From positions 1 through 64,000 of the forward strand of contig JAYYZV010000020.1 in assembly GCA_036339975.1 (NCBI GenBank): DNA of 64,000 bases. Direction: 5' to 3'. A program made the position numbers and the translations under genes. This document shows positions 32,588-41,622 of this stretch, piece after piece (position 1 is the first letter of the stretch; each line of letters opens with the position of its first letter). The notes under the pieces are model-generated. The model was not told the DNA's origin and did no database searches. It saw only the letters and a program-made list of their open reading frames with translations. The stretch comes from UBA830 sp036339975. Its GTDB lineage: Bacteria > Pseudomonadota > Alphaproteobacteria > MPNO01 > UBA830.

Positions 32588-34911
32588 TTAGCGGCCTCCG
32601 TAATCATCTCCACGATCCGCTTTGGTTCGATTGGGAGCTCCCGGATCACCACCCCGAAATCTGATAGTGCATCGTCGATGGCGGACGCGATGGCGGATGT
32701 CACCGGGATCGTGCCACCTTCACCGGCGCCCTTAACACCCAGAGGGTTCAGCGGCGTCGGGCTTTCCATGTGAACTATGTCATAGGACGGCACCTCCGTC
32801 GCGGACGGAAGAAGGTATTCCCCAAAATTAGTGGTTTGTGGCTGTCCCTGGTCGTCGTAAATCATGCGTTCGAACAAACTGCAGCCCAAACCGTGAGCGG
32901 CACCACCGGTGATCTGGCCCTCGACGATGTTCGGGTTGATCAGCCGGCCACTGTCATGGACGATCACGTAGTTCAATATCTGAACATGGCCGGTACCGGG
33001 GTCAACCTCGACCTCTACCACGTGCACGCCGTTGCAATAGGTCAGGGTAGGCGGGTTGAAATTTGCGGTAGCTTCCATCCCCGGATCGACGCTACCGGGC
33101 AGCGAGAAACCCGGCATCCCCTGAACCGCGCGGGCGACATTGCCAAGGCTGACTGACATGTCGGTTACGCCGCGCACCGATATTTTTCCATCGGCGATCT
33201 CCAAATCTTCTTCCGCCGCTTCCAAAATATGGGCGGCGACTTTTAGCGCCTTGTTCCGGACTTCCATAGACGCGACATGGACAGACGAACCGGCCGTCAC
33301 TGCCTGCCGGCTGGCAAACGCGCCAAGACCGAGCGAGATCGTTCCGGTGTCGCCCATAACGACTTCTATATCGTCGATCGCCGCGCCCATCTGTTCGGCG
33401 CAGACCTGAGCGAGGGCGGTTTTCAGCCCCTGACCCTGATCTGTCGCGCCGGTATAGACTACGATTTTGCCCGACGGCTTAATGCGGACGATGGCTGATT
33501 CGAACGGCCCGCGCCCGGTGCCTTCCACATAGTTGGCGACGCCTATCCCGATATAGCGGCCTTCCGTTCTGGCTCCGTTACGGCGAGCATCGAAATCCGC
33601 ATAACCCGCGCGCGCTAGTGCGTTGTCCAGTGCCGCCCGATAGTCGCCGGAATCGTATGCCATAATTGCGCCATCGCGGGTTTTAATTTGGGTGTCGTAT
33701 GGCATGGCTTCGGGTGGAATCAGGTTGCGGCGACGGACGTCGACCCTGTCGAGATTCAGCTCACGCGCGATCCGGTCCATGAGTCTTTCCATCGCAAACG
33801 TGCCCTGCGGGCGTCCCGCGCCGCGTACCGGGGTGACTGGGGTCATGTTGGTCAATGCCAACTTTACGTCGAGCGACATACTCGGCAACTCGTACGGCCC
33901 AAGAAAATTCGTCGCCGCGTTATAGGGAAGGTTGACACCATAGGGCGTATACGCGCCGTGATCGTGGGCCATGAAGCCGCGCACGCCCAGCAGATGGCCG
34001 TCCGCATCGGTTGCAACTTCAAGATCCCAAAACTGGTCGCGTTCCATGGTGGCGGCGGTAAAATGCTCACGCCGGTCTTCCACCCATTTGACCGGTCTTC
34101 CCAGCAAAAGAGTGGCAACCGGGATTACGACCTCTTCTTGATAGAAGACGAATTTTGGCCCAAAACCTCCACCGACATTGGGCGTTATGACCCGAATGCG
34201 GTCTTCCGGCAGGCTCAGCAACTCTACTAGGATTGATTGTGCCCGGTGGGCCATCTGGGTTGCCGACCAGACCGTCAGGCGTCCGTCACGTTCGTCGATG
34301 CGGGCGGCAACTCCGCGGCACTCCATGGCGTGGCCGAGGCCTTTGTGTTGATACAGCGTTTCCCGGAACACGTGCCCGGCACCGGCGAATGCTGAATCTA
34401 TTTCTCCATAGGCCAGTGTAAACTCGGCGACGATGTTGTTAGTCAGGGCAGTATGAGCTTTCGGCGCCTCGCTTCTCAGAGCGCCGAGGTAGTCTACCGA
34501 GACGGGCAGAGTGTCGTAGGATACGTTGACCAATGCGGCGGCATCTTCCGCGCCATACGCCGTTTCGGTGATCACGACTGCGACCGGCTCGCCCACGTGA
34601 CGGACTTCCCCGTCGGCAAGGACAGATGGGTTGGCCGACAGCTTGAGTGCACCGGACGGTTGTTCCACCGGCATAACGGTATCGGTCAGATGCGGCCGAA
34701 GGTCTTCCAGCGTGTAGGCGGCGACGACGCCATCAGCCGCTAAGGCGGCAGATGTGTCTATTCCGGTAATCCGGGCATGTGCGAACGGGCTGCGCACGAA
34801 GGCAGCATGAAGCATACCGGGCAGGTGAATGTCATCCAGATACCGGCCGTTCCCGCGCAGCAGCGCAGGGTCTTCCACACGTTTGATTCTCTGGCCAAAC
34901 ATTTGCCACAC
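32584..34911 (-). CDS. Molybdenum hydroxylase large subunit (CoxL/XDH family)
   Basis: A 775-residue xanthine dehydrogenase-family molybdopterin-binding subunit. It begins GQRIKRVEDPALLRGNGRYL, carries PVRGAGRPQGTFAMERLMD (form II-type active loop; not the AYRCSFR loop of form I CO dehydrogenase) and the C-terminal GVKGAGEGG with the catalytic Glu. So it is likely an aldehyde, N-heterocycle or other hydroxylase. No FAD (CoxM-type) or 2Fe-2S (CoxS-type) subunit gene is in this window beside it; the Rieske gene overlaps its end. Electron transfer would therefore need partners from elsewhere or the Rieske partner (speculative). Confidence 0.88.
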   Translation of the reverse strand: MWQMFGQRIKRVEDPALLRGNGRYLDDIHLPGMLHAAFVRSPFAHARITGIDTSAALAADGVVAAYTLEDLRPHLTDTVMPVEQPSGALKLSANPSVLADGEVRHVGEPVAVVITETAYGAEDAAALVNVSYDTLPVSVDYLGALRSEAPKAHTALTNNIVAEFTLAYGEIDSAFAGAGHVFRETLYQHKGLGHAMECRGVAARIDERDGRLTVWSATQMAHRAQSILVELLSLPEDRIRVITPNVGGGFGPKFVFYQEEVVIPVATLLLGRPVKWVEDRREHFTAATMERDQFWDLEVATDADGHLLGVRGFMAHDHGAYTPYGVNLPYNAATNFLGPYELPSMSLDVKLALTNMTPVTPVRGAGRPQGTFAMERLMDRIARELNLDRVDVRRRNLIPPEAMPYDTQIKTRDGAIMAYDSGDYRAALDNALARAGYADFDARRNGARTEGRYIGIGVANYVEGTGRGPFESAIVRIKPSGKIVVYTGATDQGQGLKTALAQVCAEQMGAAIDDIEVVMGDTGTISLGLGAFASRQAVTAGSSVHVASMEVRNKALKVAAHILEAAEEDLEIADGKISVRGVTDMSVSLGNVARAVQGMPGFSLPGSVDPGMEATANFNPPTLTYCNGVHVVEVEVDPGTGHVQILNYVIVHDSGRLINPNIVEGQITGGAAHGLGCSLFERMIYDDQGQPQTTNFGEYLLPSATEVPSYDIVHMESPTPLNPLGVKGAGEGGTIPVTSAIASAIDDALSDFGVVIRELPIEPKRIVEMITEAAK

Positions 34912-35201
34912 GCTCCCTCAATTCGAATAGAATACCGGCCCAGTGCGCTCACGTCATCCTCACGGAGGGTAGATTCACACTCTTATGCCCCAGCAAACAC
35001 CTATTAAGACGTTCAGCCTACGCCGCTGCGAGAGGTGATCGAAGTTCAACCGGGAGCCCGGCCATCGCTCGAAGCGACGGCTGACACATTGTGAACAGCT
35101 CTGTGGCTCAATGATCGGTATCTTTACCTAACTTATCACCGCCGGGAAAAAAGAACTGGTTTTCGCTTGCTTGCCATCGTCTGCCGATCCATCTTCCGCT
35201 T

Positions 35202-35747
35202 ATGGTTAATAATACCGAACCCATTGGACCGACCGTCTTGCAAATCCCCGAAGGCGACAATCGCGAACGCCTGACCTGCCCGGATTGCGGTTTTATCAAT
35301 TATGAAAACCCAAAAATCGTCGTCGGCGCCGTCTGCACATGGGAAGGCAGGCTGCTGTTGTGCCGCCGCGCTATTGAGCCGCGGCGGGGATTCTGGACGA
35401 TCCCCGCAGGCTATATGGAACTGAACGAAACGGTTGAGGCAGGTGCTGCGCGGGAGGCGAAGGAAGAAGCGTGCGCCGATATCGATATCGACGGCTTGAT
35501 TGGCGTCTACACGATTCCGCGGATCAGTCAGGTGCAGCTGATTTACCGGGCGACGGTGAGAGATGGCGTCTTTGCCGCGGGTGACGAGACCGCGGAGATC
35601 GATTTGTTCGATTGGCACGATATCCCTTGGAAGGACCTCGCATTTCCGTCCGTCAAATGGGCGCTGGATCATTGGCGGGAAATCGCCACCACTGAAACTT
35701 GGCCGCCTTTTTTTAATCCACCCGGCGAGGATGGAAACTACCTCTGA
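35202..35747 (+). CDS. Nudix hydrolase with N-terminal zinc ribbon half-site
   Basis: A 181-residue Nudix protein. The Nudix box GYMELNETVEAGAAREAKEE fits G-x5-E-x7-R-E-U-x-E-E, binding Mg and hydrolysing a nucleoside-diphosphate-linked compound. CPDCGFINYENPKIVVGAV before it is the zinc-ribbon start typical for the NudC-like/ADP-ribose-type branch; only one CxxC pair is visible. Possible substrates are NADH, ADP-ribose or oxidised nucleotides; not resolved. ATG at 35202 lies in the divergent region of a CoxL gene; the next gene converges from the other strand. Confidence 0.88.
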   Translation: MVNNTEPIGPTVLQIPEGDNRERLTCPDCGFINYENPKIVVGAVCTWEGRLLLCRRAIEPRRGFWTIPAGYMELNETVEAGAAREAKEEACADIDIDGLIGVYTIPRISQVQLIYRATVRDGVFAAGDETAEIDLFDWHDIPWKDLAFPSVKWALDHWREIATTETWPPFFNPPGEDGNYL

Positions 35748-35772
35748 TTTCCGATTAAGCCGCGGGTAAGGG

Positions 35773-36696
35773 TTAGGGACGCAATTCCGCCGGTGGAAAC
35801 ACGCCCGCTTTTCCGATCATCGCGGGGATGGCGTGCCCAAGCTGTTCCCCAATCCAGTCACCCGCCGCAATAAGTTTGTCAATATTGATCCCGGTTTCGA
35901 TTCCCATGCGGCCAAGCATATATAACAGGTCTTCCGACGGCACATTGCCGGTGGCCCGCGGGGCAAAGGGGCAACCCCCTATTCCACCCGCCGAAGCATC
36001 GATTGACTGGACGCCTGCCTCTATCGCGGCGTAGCAGTTTGCCAGACCAGTAGTCCGGGTGTTGTGAAAATGGGCGCGAAATCGGGCGCCCGGGGTGATC
36101 TCCATGACTGCACCGAATAGCTCGGAGACCTGACTGGGCACAGCGCACCCAATGGTATCCGCTAAGGCGATTTCATAGGTGTCGTCTCCGGCCACACGTT
36201 CGACAAGGGCGATGACACTTTCGGGTGGGACCTCACCCTGAAACGGACAACCGAAGGCCGTTGAAATAGTGAGAGAACACCGCACACCGCTGGCTTTGGC
36301 GTCTGCGGCGATATCCTCATAGACGTCGATGGCCTGTTCGATCGTCGTGCCTTGATTTTTTTGGCTGAATGCGTCCGACGCGACCAGAGCATAGTTTACC
36401 TCTTTGCAGCCGGCCGCCAGTGCCCGATCGAGACCACGACGGTTTAGAACCAGACCAATATAGGTGACGCCGTCGTCTTCTGGTAGCGCGGCGAGGACTT
36501 CTTCCGCTTCTGCCATTTGAGGCACGCGCTTCGGGTTCACGAAGCTGACTGCTTCCATCCGTTTTATACCAGCGTCCGCGAGTTTACGGATGAATGTCAC
36601 TTTCGTATCGACGCTCAAAATTTTAGCTTCATTCTGCAGACCGTCGCGAGGGCCGACGTCGATGATTTCTATGCTGCGTTGATTTGCCATTGCCAC
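35773..36696 (-). CDS. Hydroxymethylglutaryl-CoA lyase family protein
   Basis: A 307-residue TIM-barrel lyase cleaving 3-hydroxy-3-methylglutaryl-CoA to acetyl-CoA and acetoacetate. Seen are DVGPRDGLQNE at the start with the metal Asp, SFVNPKRVPQM, HFHNTRTTGLANC with metal-binding HxH, and the signature GIGGCPFAPRATGNVPSEDL with the catalytic Cys. No leucine-degradation genes (mccA, mccB, ivd) are beside it; a CoA transferase is divergent one gene away. Relatives act on other hydroxyacyl-CoA substrates such as citramalyl-CoA, so the substrate is inferred. Confidence 0.9.
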   Translation of the reverse strand: MAMANQRSIEIIDVGPRDGLQNEAKILSVDTKVTFIRKLADAGIKRMEAVSFVNPKRVPQMAEAEEVLAALPEDDGVTYIGLVLNRRGLDRALAAGCKEVNYALVASDAFSQKNQGTTIEQAIDVYEDIAADAKASGVRCSLTISTAFGCPFQGEVPPESVIALVERVAGDDTYEIALADTIGCAVPSQVSELFGAVMEITPGARFRAHFHNTRTTGLANCYAAIEAGVQSIDASAGGIGGCPFAPRATGNVPSEDLLYMLGRMGIETGINIDKLIAAGDWIGEQLGHAIPAMIGKAGVFPPAELRP

Positions 36697-36739
36697 CGTT
36701 CCTTCGCCTATTCTATGTCAGAGATTTTAGCGTATTTTG

Positions 36740-37948
36740 TCACTCGCCGGCACGTCGTTCCAACGGCTGTGATACAAGCCCCAGAATCGCGCCGACTGCC
36801 GCAAGGGATGCCACCAGCCATATGACATCGTTCCAGTTACCGCTAGTTGCACGCACGGCCGCCACCGCAGGCGGCCCGAACAGCATGCCGGCATTCGTTC
36901 CCATTACCATCAGCCCGTTCATGGTGCCGATCTGTGCCGGGGTTGGTGTGTAGACCGCGACAGATCCTAGCGCCGCGGCGGGAATCATTCCGCCACAAAT
37001 GCCAAATATAAGGGCGCAGACAAGTCGGGCTTCGTCACTCAAAACAGTGGAAAACACACCTAACTGGGTCAGTCCCATGCCTATCGCCCCGACCACCAGA
37101 AGCAGCCAACTTTTCATATCCCGGCTCATTGCCCAGGCCGACGCCCAGCCGCCGACGGCATTGAAAAAGAGCACGATGGCCGGCACGGTCGCGGCGAACA
37201 GGGGACGCGCATTATATTCTTCACGCATGTATGTGGGTAGCCAAGCCATTATGGAAATATGCTGGGCGGCGTATAAGGCAAAACACGCAGCAACAAGAAG
37301 GGCTCCTGGCTGCTTCAGACAGGCTGTGATATTGCGCATCAGTTTTTCGCCGCCGATACCGCCGCCCCGGCGCCGCCACCCGGTAGTGACGAAAAAAACT
37401 ACCCCTGCCCATGCAAAGGTAAGGCCAGAGCTGAACAGCCACAGCGTCCGCCAGTCTGTAACGCTTAGGATCAACGCGCCGCCGATCAGCATGCCGGCAA
37501 AGCCCACAGGAACGTATGACGACCAGATTCCCAACGACCATTTTCGGTCGCCTTCCGCCGTGACATGGGTAACCATTCCCGCACCCGCCACCGTTGTGGC
37601 GCTATATCCGATGCCTTCGATAAAGCGCGAGACCAGCATGACCTCCCCGGAATTTGCAAAGGCGCCGAGTAAGCTACCAACCGCGATGACCACCAATCCG
37701 GATATTAGCACCCGGCGTTGACCAAACCGGTCGCCGACAGTACCCGCGATCAGACCGAGCGCGAAACCCGTGAATGAGATCATCGACGCGATCCAGCCAC
37801 CCGTCACCAGACCGGAGCCCAACTCTGTCATGATTTCGGGCAGGGCAGGCGGAAGCTTACCCAGATGGGTGGCCGCAACAATTCCGCCGCCAAAGGCTAT
37901 CCACATTATTGACCACTGAGTTTTTTCTTCCGGCAGGAAAATTGTCAT
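36740..37948 (-). CDS. MFS transporter
   Basis: About 402-residue MFS permease with 12 hydrophobic segments. GTVGDRFGQRRVLISG between segments 2 and 3 is the MFS motif A, and a central basic/Gly loop separates the two halves. I place the start at ATG 37948 (MTIFLPEEKTQW), which has GGGGGAT about 10 bases upstream; frames upstream begin with TTG at 38011. It lies 43 bp after the HMG-CoA-lyase-like gene's start region, same strand, and is divergent from the CoA transferase gene, so it may import or export an organic acid of that pathway (inference). Confidence 0.85.
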   Translation of the reverse strand: MTIFLPEEKTQWSIMWIAFGGGIVAATHLGKLPPALPEIMTELGSGLVTGGWIASMISFTGFALGLIAGTVGDRFGQRRVLISGLVVIAVGSLLGAFANSGEVMLVSRFIEGIGYSATTVAGAGMVTHVTAEGDRKWSLGIWSSYVPVGFAGMLIGGALILSVTDWRTLWLFSSGLTFAWAGVVFFVTTGWRRRGGGIGGEKLMRNITACLKQPGALLVAACFALYAAQHISIMAWLPTYMREEYNARPLFAATVPAIVLFFNAVGGWASAWAMSRDMKSWLLLVVGAIGMGLTQLGVFSTVLSDEARLVCALIFGICGGMIPAAALGSVAVYTPTPAQIGTMNGLMVMGTNAGMLFGPPAVAAVRATSGNWNDVIWLVASLAAVGAILGLVSQPLERRAGE

Positions 37949-38031
37949 ACGAACGTTATCCCCCGTCCGCCTTGACCCGTCCATACCCGTCAGCGACGAT
38001 GTCAAAATCAAAAAATAGGAGAATTCTAAGA

Positions 38032-39246
38032 ATGGGGACGGATTCCGCGCCGCGGTCGGGACCTCTTACCGATATTCGCGTCATTGAAATGGGCACGATG
38101 ATTGCAGGCCCATTCTGTGGCCAGCTTTTGGCTGATCACGGGGCTGAGGTGATTAAGCTCGAACAGCCAGAAGTTGGCGATCCGATGCGCCAATGGGGTA
38201 AGGAAAAACCTCATGGGAAGGCTTTGTTTTGGCCTGTTTTGTCACGTAACAAACTGTCGGCCACACTGAATGCCCGTGAGCCCGAGGGTCAGGCGCTGGT
38301 AAAGAAGCTTATGGAGGATGCGGATATTCTGCTGGAAAATTTCCGTCCCGGAACGATGGAGCGCTGGGGGCTAAGTTACGAAAACCTGTCTGCCATCAAC
38401 CCAAAGCTGATCATGATCCGGGTGTCGGGTTTTGGGCAGACGGGGCCCTACGCTACACGGGCCGGCTACGGCGCCATCGGTGAGGCCATGGGTGGCCTAC
38501 GTTATACTACCGGCGACCCATCTTTGCCGCCCAGCCGAGCAGGCATCTCAATTGGAGATTCGCTGGCGGCAACCCATGCCTGTCTCGGAGCGATGATGGC
38601 GCTGCATCAGGTTCACCTGACGGGCAAAGGCCAGATGATCGACGCGTCGATCTACGAATCCGTCCTCAACATGATGGAGAACATCGTCACTGAGTACGAT
38701 GCCGGAGGTTACATCCGTGAGCGAACGGGGTCGTTTCTGCCCAAGATTGCGCCGTCTAATATCTATCCCACCAAAGATGGTATCTGGCTGGTGATCGGGG
38801 CCAATCAAGATTCGGTATGGGCGCGCATGGCGGAAGCTATGGACCGGCCTGAACTTGCCAGAGACGAACGCTACGCTACGCACCGTGCGCGCGGGATCAA
38901 CCAGATTGAACTAGACGAGATTATTTCCGAGTGGACGCAAACCTTCTCCGTGGAGGATCTAGAGGAACGGCTGAACGATTTCGGCATTCCAAACGGCAAG
39001 ATCTACCGCCCGCCGGAAATGCTGGACGATCCGCAGTTTCAGGCGCGGAACAGCATCGTTCGGGTGGAACATCCGGAATTCGGCAGCATCGCGATGCAAA
39101 ATGTCACCCCGCGGTTTTCTAAAACTCAGGGCAGCGTCCGCCATCCCGGCCCGACGCTTGGTGAACATAACGACTATGTCTGGGGAGGAGTGGCCGGTAA
39201 GTCGGCCGACGAGATAGCGGCCCTGCGCGACCGCGGAATTATCTGA
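38032..39246 (+). CDS. CaiB/BaiF-type class III CoA-transferase
   Basis: A 404-residue class III CoA-transferase that shifts CoA between carboxylic acids. The N-terminal DIRVIEMGTMIAGPFCGQLL with LGAEVIKLEQPEVGD-type sequence (ADHGAEVIKLEQPEVGDPMR) is typical, and the catalytic Asp is in QMIDASIYES. Start is ATG at 38032, with AGGAG ten bases upstream; an earlier in-frame codon region lacks such a site. It is divergent from an MFS transporter and not next to a partner racemase or dehydratase, so the acid is unknown. Neighbouring HMG-CoA lyase could supply a common pathway. Confidence 0.9.
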   Translation: MGTDSAPRSGPLTDIRVIEMGTMIAGPFCGQLLADHGAEVIKLEQPEVGDPMRQWGKEKPHGKALFWPVLSRNKLSATLNAREPEGQALVKKLMEDADILLENFRPGTMERWGLSYENLSAINPKLIMIRVSGFGQTGPYATRAGYGAIGEAMGGLRYTTGDPSLPPSRAGISIGDSLAATHACLGAMMALHQVHLTGKGQMIDASIYESVLNMMENIVTEYDAGGYIRERTGSFLPKIAPSNIYPTKDGIWLVIGANQDSVWARMAEAMDRPELARDERYATHRARGINQIELDEIISEWTQTFSVEDLEERLNDFGIPNGKIYRPPEMLDDPQFQARNSIVRVEHPEFGSIAMQNVTPRFSKTQGSVRHPGPTLGEHNDYVWGGVAGKSADEIAALRDRGII

Positions 39247-39356
39247 GGCGTGATATGGCGGCCAAGGTGGTTTGGGGTGCATGTGCCTGAAGATTACACC
39301 AGAAAGGCCGCCGGATATCTGCCGGCAGTTGTAGTGATTTCAAACAATTTTTGTGT

Positions 39357-40232
39357 TCAATCTGTATTCGCACGACGCCCCGCCTCTGATCGGGCCAGTA
39401 GGTAGGTGCTGGTAAAAATCACCACCGCTCCGGCAACAGTCCAGATGTCTGTGGTTTCGCTAAACAACAACCATCCCGCAGCGCCCACGATGGGAAGGCG
39501 CAGAAAGTCGAACGGCACAACGGCGCTCATCTCGGCGGCGCCATAGGCTCGGGTAATAAACCAGATTCCCGACGTTCCCGTGATTCCAACGCCTACCAGA
39601 AGCACCATGTCGATAGCCGTCGGTGGGACCCAGTAGACTATCGCGGGGATTCCGGCCAGCGGGCACATCAGGATGTTGACCCACAGAGTGGTGGATCCGA
39701 CGCTTTCGGTCGATGTCAGTTTTTTGATGCACATATTGGAACAAGCGTACGAAATCGCACCGCCGAGCACGACGGCGGCGCCGAAGCCGATCTCATTAAA
39801 GCCCGGCCTCAACAGGATCAGCACGCCTGCGAACCCGCCCAGCGTCGCCGCTAAGCGCGCGCCCCCGAATTTTTCACCCAGTAGAATTGCCGCAAGCACG
39901 ACGATAAAAATTGGTTGAGTGAAGCTCAGCGAGACGACATCTGCCAATGGTATTTCGCCGATCCCGATGAACAGACCGAGCACGCCAAAGTAGGCAAATA
40001 CTGCTCGCATCAGATGTATAGGGAACCGTCGGGTCTTGAGTATGCGGAGCCCGGGTTCACGCATCAGGGGGGCCAGTAGAAACAGGGCAACCAATGTTCG
40101 GACAAACAGAATCTGGAACGATGTGTATTCCCCAGACAGCGCTCGTACCAGAACCATCATCGTCGACCACACGGCAACCGCTACCAGCATGTAGCCGATA
40201 CCCCGAAGTGAGCTGTTCTGGGCGTTTTTCAC
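39357..40232 (-). CDS. EamA/DMT-family transporter
   Basis: A 291-residue membrane protein with ten segments in two repeated EamA halves, starting GIGYMLVAVAVWSTMMVLVRAL and with the second repeat after CSNMCIKKLTSTESVGS. The DMT superfamily exports metabolites such as amino acids, nucleosides or guanidinium-like compounds; the substrate is unknown. It is clearly related to the EamA gene at 42949-43812 with the same pattern of loops, so the two may be duplicates separated by the GST/RlmI genes. Upstream context is a plain ATG with GAGGT. Confidence 0.85.
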   Translation of the reverse strand: MKNAQNSSLRGIGYMLVAVAVWSTMMVLVRALSGEYTSFQILFVRTLVALFLLAPLMREPGLRILKTRRFPIHLMRAVFAYFGVLGLFIGIGEIPLADVVSLSFTQPIFIVVLAAILLGEKFGGARLAATLGGFAGVLILLRPGFNEIGFGAAVVLGGAISYACSNMCIKKLTSTESVGSTTLWVNILMCPLAGIPAIVYWVPPTAIDMVLLVGVGITGTSGIWFITRAYGAAEMSAVVPFDFLRLPIVGAAGWLLFSETTDIWTVAGAVVIFTSTYLLARSEAGRRANTD

Positions 40233-40257
40233 CTCTTATAAGAGGGTTTTTCCGTGT

Positions 40258-40878
40258 CTAACTCAGTCTGGTCATGACGTGTTTCCGGAATGATCTGCGT
40301 TCGCACAGCGCGTCGTACCAGCGTTTCAGATTGACGAAATCTTCGCGCTCGATCGGTAGTTCGTACCAGCGATAGGCGATGGGTCCGATAGGAATATCCG
40401 CTATCGTGAAGTCGTCGCCGCCAACATACGTGTTGCTCGACAGATGATCATCAAGGATTGCCCATCTAGCAGCCCAGTCGTCGCGCGAGGCGTTGATCGT
40501 ATCCATGTTGCGTTCGTCTGGCGATTTTCTGATCAGGCCGTGAAACACGGGCACCATACAGTGCACCAGCTCGGTCAGCTGCCAGTCCATCCACATTTCG
40601 CAGCGGGCCCTGTCGGCAGGGTCTTTGGGATATAACGTTCCCCGGGTGTACTTGGAGGCGAGGTAGCGTAGGATGGAGTTAGATTCCCACAGCACAAGAT
40701 CGTTGTCGATGATGGTCGGAATCCGACCATTGGGATTGAGGGTTAGATAAGGCGCTTCGTGATTCTTGCCGAACTGTCCGCCTACGTCTTCACGTTCGTA
40801 ATCTAGCCCGATTTCGTCCAGCAACCATAACGCTTTCATCACATTGGATGAATTCGTCCGGCCTTTCAACTGTAGCAT
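40258..40878 (-). CDS. Glutathione S-transferase-like protein
   Basis: A 206-residue cytosolic GST. The thioredoxin-fold N-terminal half has the catalytic TNSSNV loop (Ser/Asn type of bacterial GSTs), LNPNGRIPTI with the cis-Pro and LWESNSILRYLA; the helical C-terminal half has DDFTIADIPIG, the conserved N-capping motif. It is 104 bp from a second gene with the same layout (40983-41609); identity is about 45% by eye, which suggests tandem duplication. Likely role: glutathione conjugation or detoxification of electrophiles. Confidence 0.88.
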   Translation of the reverse strand: MLQLKGRTNSSNVMKALWLLDEIGLDYEREDVGGQFGKNHEAPYLTLNPNGRIPTIIDNDLVLWESNSILRYLASKYTRGTLYPKDPADRARCEMWMDWQLTELVHCMVPVFHGLIRKSPDERNMDTINASRDDWAARWAILDDHLSSNTYVGGDDFTIADIPIGPIAYRWYELPIEREDFVNLKRWYDALCERRSFRKHVMTRLS

Positions 40879-40982
40879 GTTTTGTTCCCTTCATTCCGTT
40901 AATGGCCTACTCGCCCTACAGCCATCCATGTGATGATCCTTCTGGTGGCCGTAGAAGGTGGATTGGAGAGCAAACAACTAGA

Positions 40983-41609
40983 TTAATGCATTCCGATGTT
41001 GATAACGTGTTTCCTGAACGCTGGGCGTGCGCAGATGGCATCATGCCAGCGTTTCAGGTTGGGGAAGTCTTCTCGCTCGATATCCAGGTTGAACCAGCGA
41101 TAGGTGAACGGAGAGGCTGGAATATCGCCGATACCAAACGTGTCGCCAGACAGGTACTCGTGATCTGTCAGCCATGCTTCCAGTATCGCGTTCGCCTTCG
41201 CCCAACCGTCCCGCGCGGTGGCGATTTTTGCCAGATCGCGCTCGGCTTCCGGTGTTCGGATCAGGCCCTGATAAACTGGGACATGTGTGCTCGCTAGTGT
41301 GGAGACTGCCCAGTCCATCCAGCGGTCGGCACTGGCCTGCGCCTGAACGTCGTCTGGCTGTAGCCGGGTGCCGGCGCCGTGTTTATTGGCGAGATATCGG
41401 ACGATCGCATTCGATTCCCACAGAACGAAACCGTCGTCGTTAATTGTCGGTACGCGGCCGTTGGGGTTCAGCGAGAGATACTCTGGCTGATCGTTGCCGC
41501 CAAACGGTCCCCCGATATCGGTGCGTTCATGCGGTATGTTCAGTTCCTCGCATATCCAGATCACTTTCTGCACATTGGACGAGGTCGCCCTTCCCAGAAT
41601 CTTCAACAT
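40983..41609 (-). CDS. Glutathione S-transferase-like protein
   Basis: A 208-residue GST with RATSSNVQK (catalytic Ser/Asn), LNPNGRVPTI and LWESNAIVRYL in the thioredoxin-fold half and DTFGIGDIPASPFTYRW in the helical half. It is the tandem partner of the gene at 40258-40878. The stop of the upstream rlmI-like gene is nearby in the opposite order on the same strand: this gene follows rlmI by 13 bp, so both may be co-transcribed. Specific substrate unknown. Confidence 0.88.
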   Translation of the reverse strand: MLKILGRATSSNVQKVIWICEELNIPHERTDIGGPFGGNDQPEYLSLNPNGRVPTINDDGFVLWESNAIVRYLANKHGAGTRLQPDDVQAQASADRWMDWAVSTLASTHVPVYQGLIRTPEAERDLAKIATARDGWAKANAILEAWLTDHEYLSGDTFGIGDIPASPFTYRWFNLDIEREDFPNLKRWHDAICARPAFRKHVINIGMH

Positions 41610-41622
41610 TCGTCGGTCCCTT

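Noticed and set aside
32584..34911. Form I carbon monoxide dehydrogenase
   Set aside because: The active loop reads RGAGRPQ (and RGAGRPE in the second copy at 57583), not the Cys-containing AYRCSFR loop of form I CoxL.
36999..37721. Long plus-strand reading frame opposite the MFS gene
   Set aside because: Composition is that of a shadow frame (many Pro/Arg/Thr) with the conserved MFS protein on the other strand.
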